Assembly: GCA_041946685.1 (NCBI GenBank)
Contig: JBHGAV010000115.1
Span: 1-5,757 of the forward strand
Reading direction: 5' to 3'
Source of the DNA: JBHGAV01 sp041946685
Lineage (GTDB): Bacteria > Acidobacteriota > Terriglobia > Bryobacterales > Bryobacteraceae
Length of the DNA: 5,757 bases
Shown here: piece by piece, positions 5,030 to 5,757 of the stretch
How positions within the stretch are numbered: the first letter of the stretch is position 1
How the letters are laid out: each line of letters opens with the position of its first letter
The notes under the pieces: generated by a model
The model's database searches: none
What the model was told of the DNA's origin: nothing
What the model saw: the letters and a program-made list of their open reading frames with translations, nothing else
Position numbers and translations under genes: made by a program

Positions 5030-5757
5030 ATGAACACCACGCGAAGGAAGTTGATTCTGGTTGCCGCGCTATGCGGCGCCGCCGGCCTCGCTGCCGAAAA
5101 GAGGGACGAAGCCGCCGACATTAAAGGGTTTCTGGCGGTATTCCCCAAACGCCAGACAGTCCGGAGATACAAGCCGGACCCGGTGCCGGAGGAGGCCTTG
5201 CGGCAGATCCTCGATGCCGCGCGGTACGGCCCGACCTGCATGAACCAGCAGCCGTGGAAGTTCCTCGTCGTGCGGGACCCGGCAAAGATCGAGGCGATGA
5301 AGAAGCAGACGCTCGGAATCCTGGAAAAACGGTTCGAATCCTTCGCGGCGCAGCGCAAGGACATGAAACCTGAGGAACTCCAGGCTCAGAAGGAGCGTTC
5401 GCTTCGGTTTACGGAAGGGTACTTCACCGCGCCCGTCTATGTGGTGGTGCTTGTGGATTCGGAGTCGGCGTGTTCGGGATACGCGCTGAAGCATGACGGC
5501 CCGATCGCGGTGGGCTACATGATGTTGGCGGCGCGGGCGTTCGGATACGGCACCGCCTACCTCACCGATGGGATACCGGAGCAGGTCACGCGCGAGGTGT
5601 TGGCGATCCCGGCGCGTTACCAGCGCATTTGCGTTACGCCGATCGGGATCCCGGATGGCTGGCCCAAGAAGCAGCAGAAGAGGAAGTTCGACGAGATCGT
5701 GGCCTGGGAGACCCTGGAAGGGCACCCTCCGCTGGAGCGGTTGCCGTATAACCCGTA
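5030..5757 (+). CDS. Nitroreductase-family flavoprotein with Tat-like signal peptide, cut by the window edge
   Basis: 242 codons are visible. Residues 1-22 look like an export signal: TRRKLILV twin arginine (Arg5-Arg6), a hydrophobic stretch and a possible cleavage site near GLAAEK. The mature part has the FMN-dependent nitroreductase pattern: RQTVRRYKPDPVPEE (41-55, phosphate-contacting arginines), ARYGPTCMNQQPWKFLVVRD (65-83 region), a charged helical stretch (about 98-128), the core helix GPIAVGYMMLAARAFGYGTA (157-176) and the closing TPIGIPDGWP (203-212). Such enzymes reduce nitro, quinone or related substrates with NAD(P)H; the substrate here is unknown. Tat export would fit a protein folded around FMN in the cytoplasm. 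The reading frame leaves the window with two bases, TA, which may begin a stop codon, since the usual C-terminal motifs are already present. Start is ATG 5030, supported by GGAG at 5021-5024. The cupin gene lies divergently upstream. Confidence 0.92.
   Translation, partial: MNTTRRKLILVAALCGAAGLAAEKRDEAADIKGFLAVFPKRQTVRRYKPDPVPEEALRQILDAARYGPTCMNQQPWKFLVVRDPAKIEAMKKQTLGILEKRFESFAAQRKDMKPEELQAQKERSLRFTEGYFTAPVYVVVLVDSESACSGYALKHDGPIAVGYMMLAARAFGYGTAYLTDGIPEQVTREVLAIPARYQRICVTPIGIPDGWPKKQQKRKFDEIVAWETLEGHPPLERLPYNP

Noticed and set aside
5069..5725. Antisense open frame of 218 residues opposite the nitroreductase
   Set aside because: The plus strand encodes a clear nitroreductase domain; the antisense product is rich in Arg, His and Leu and has no visible domain.
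1..5757. CRISPR array, tRNA or rRNA genes, insertion sequence, phage attachment site
   Set aside because: No regularly spaced direct repeats, cloverleaf-like segments, transposase or integrase frames, or flanking terminal repeats were found by reading.

Overview
The window is GC-rich bacterial chromosomal DNA with six protein genes and no RNA genes, mobile elements or CRISPR array that I can see. Three things loosely suggest an Acidobacteriota genome, Solibacter/Bryobacter-like: a free-standing kinesin-light-chain-type TPR protein, a soluble GAF-PAS-PAS hybrid histidine kinase, and start codons placed 7-9 bases behind -10-like hexamers. This is an inference from style of gene content; there is no taxonomic marker in the window.

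Layout, left to right. A TPR scaffold protein (27-1130, +) made almost entirely of 42-residue repeats is followed, after a 110-base gap, by an 813-residue cytoplasmic hybrid sensor histidine kinase (1241-3682, +). Thirty bases later comes a single-pass membrane protein of unknown function (3713-4348, +), whose likely -35 box overlaps the kinase stop codon. Next is a 48-residue, two-helix membrane protein with a GTG start (4393-4539, +). It runs tail to tail into a cupin gene (4541-4903, -), with one base between the two stop codons. A 126-base divergent intergenic region separates the cupin gene from a nitroreductase-family gene with a Tat-like signal peptide (5030 to the right edge, +). That last gene leaves the window with only two bases of its next codon visible.

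No shared pathway is obvious. The TPR protein and the kinase are both candidates for cytoplasmic signalling and protein-interaction roles, but nothing here links them directly. The two small membrane proteins are adjacent and each seems to have its own near-leaderless promoter. The cupin and nitroreductase genes share a control region and could be co-regulated. The items most worth a second look are the uncharacterised 211-residue membrane protein, the easily missed 48-residue protein, the one-base convergent junction, the shortened receiver domain of the kinase, and the exported nitroreductase. I do not see a clear new defence or mobile system.
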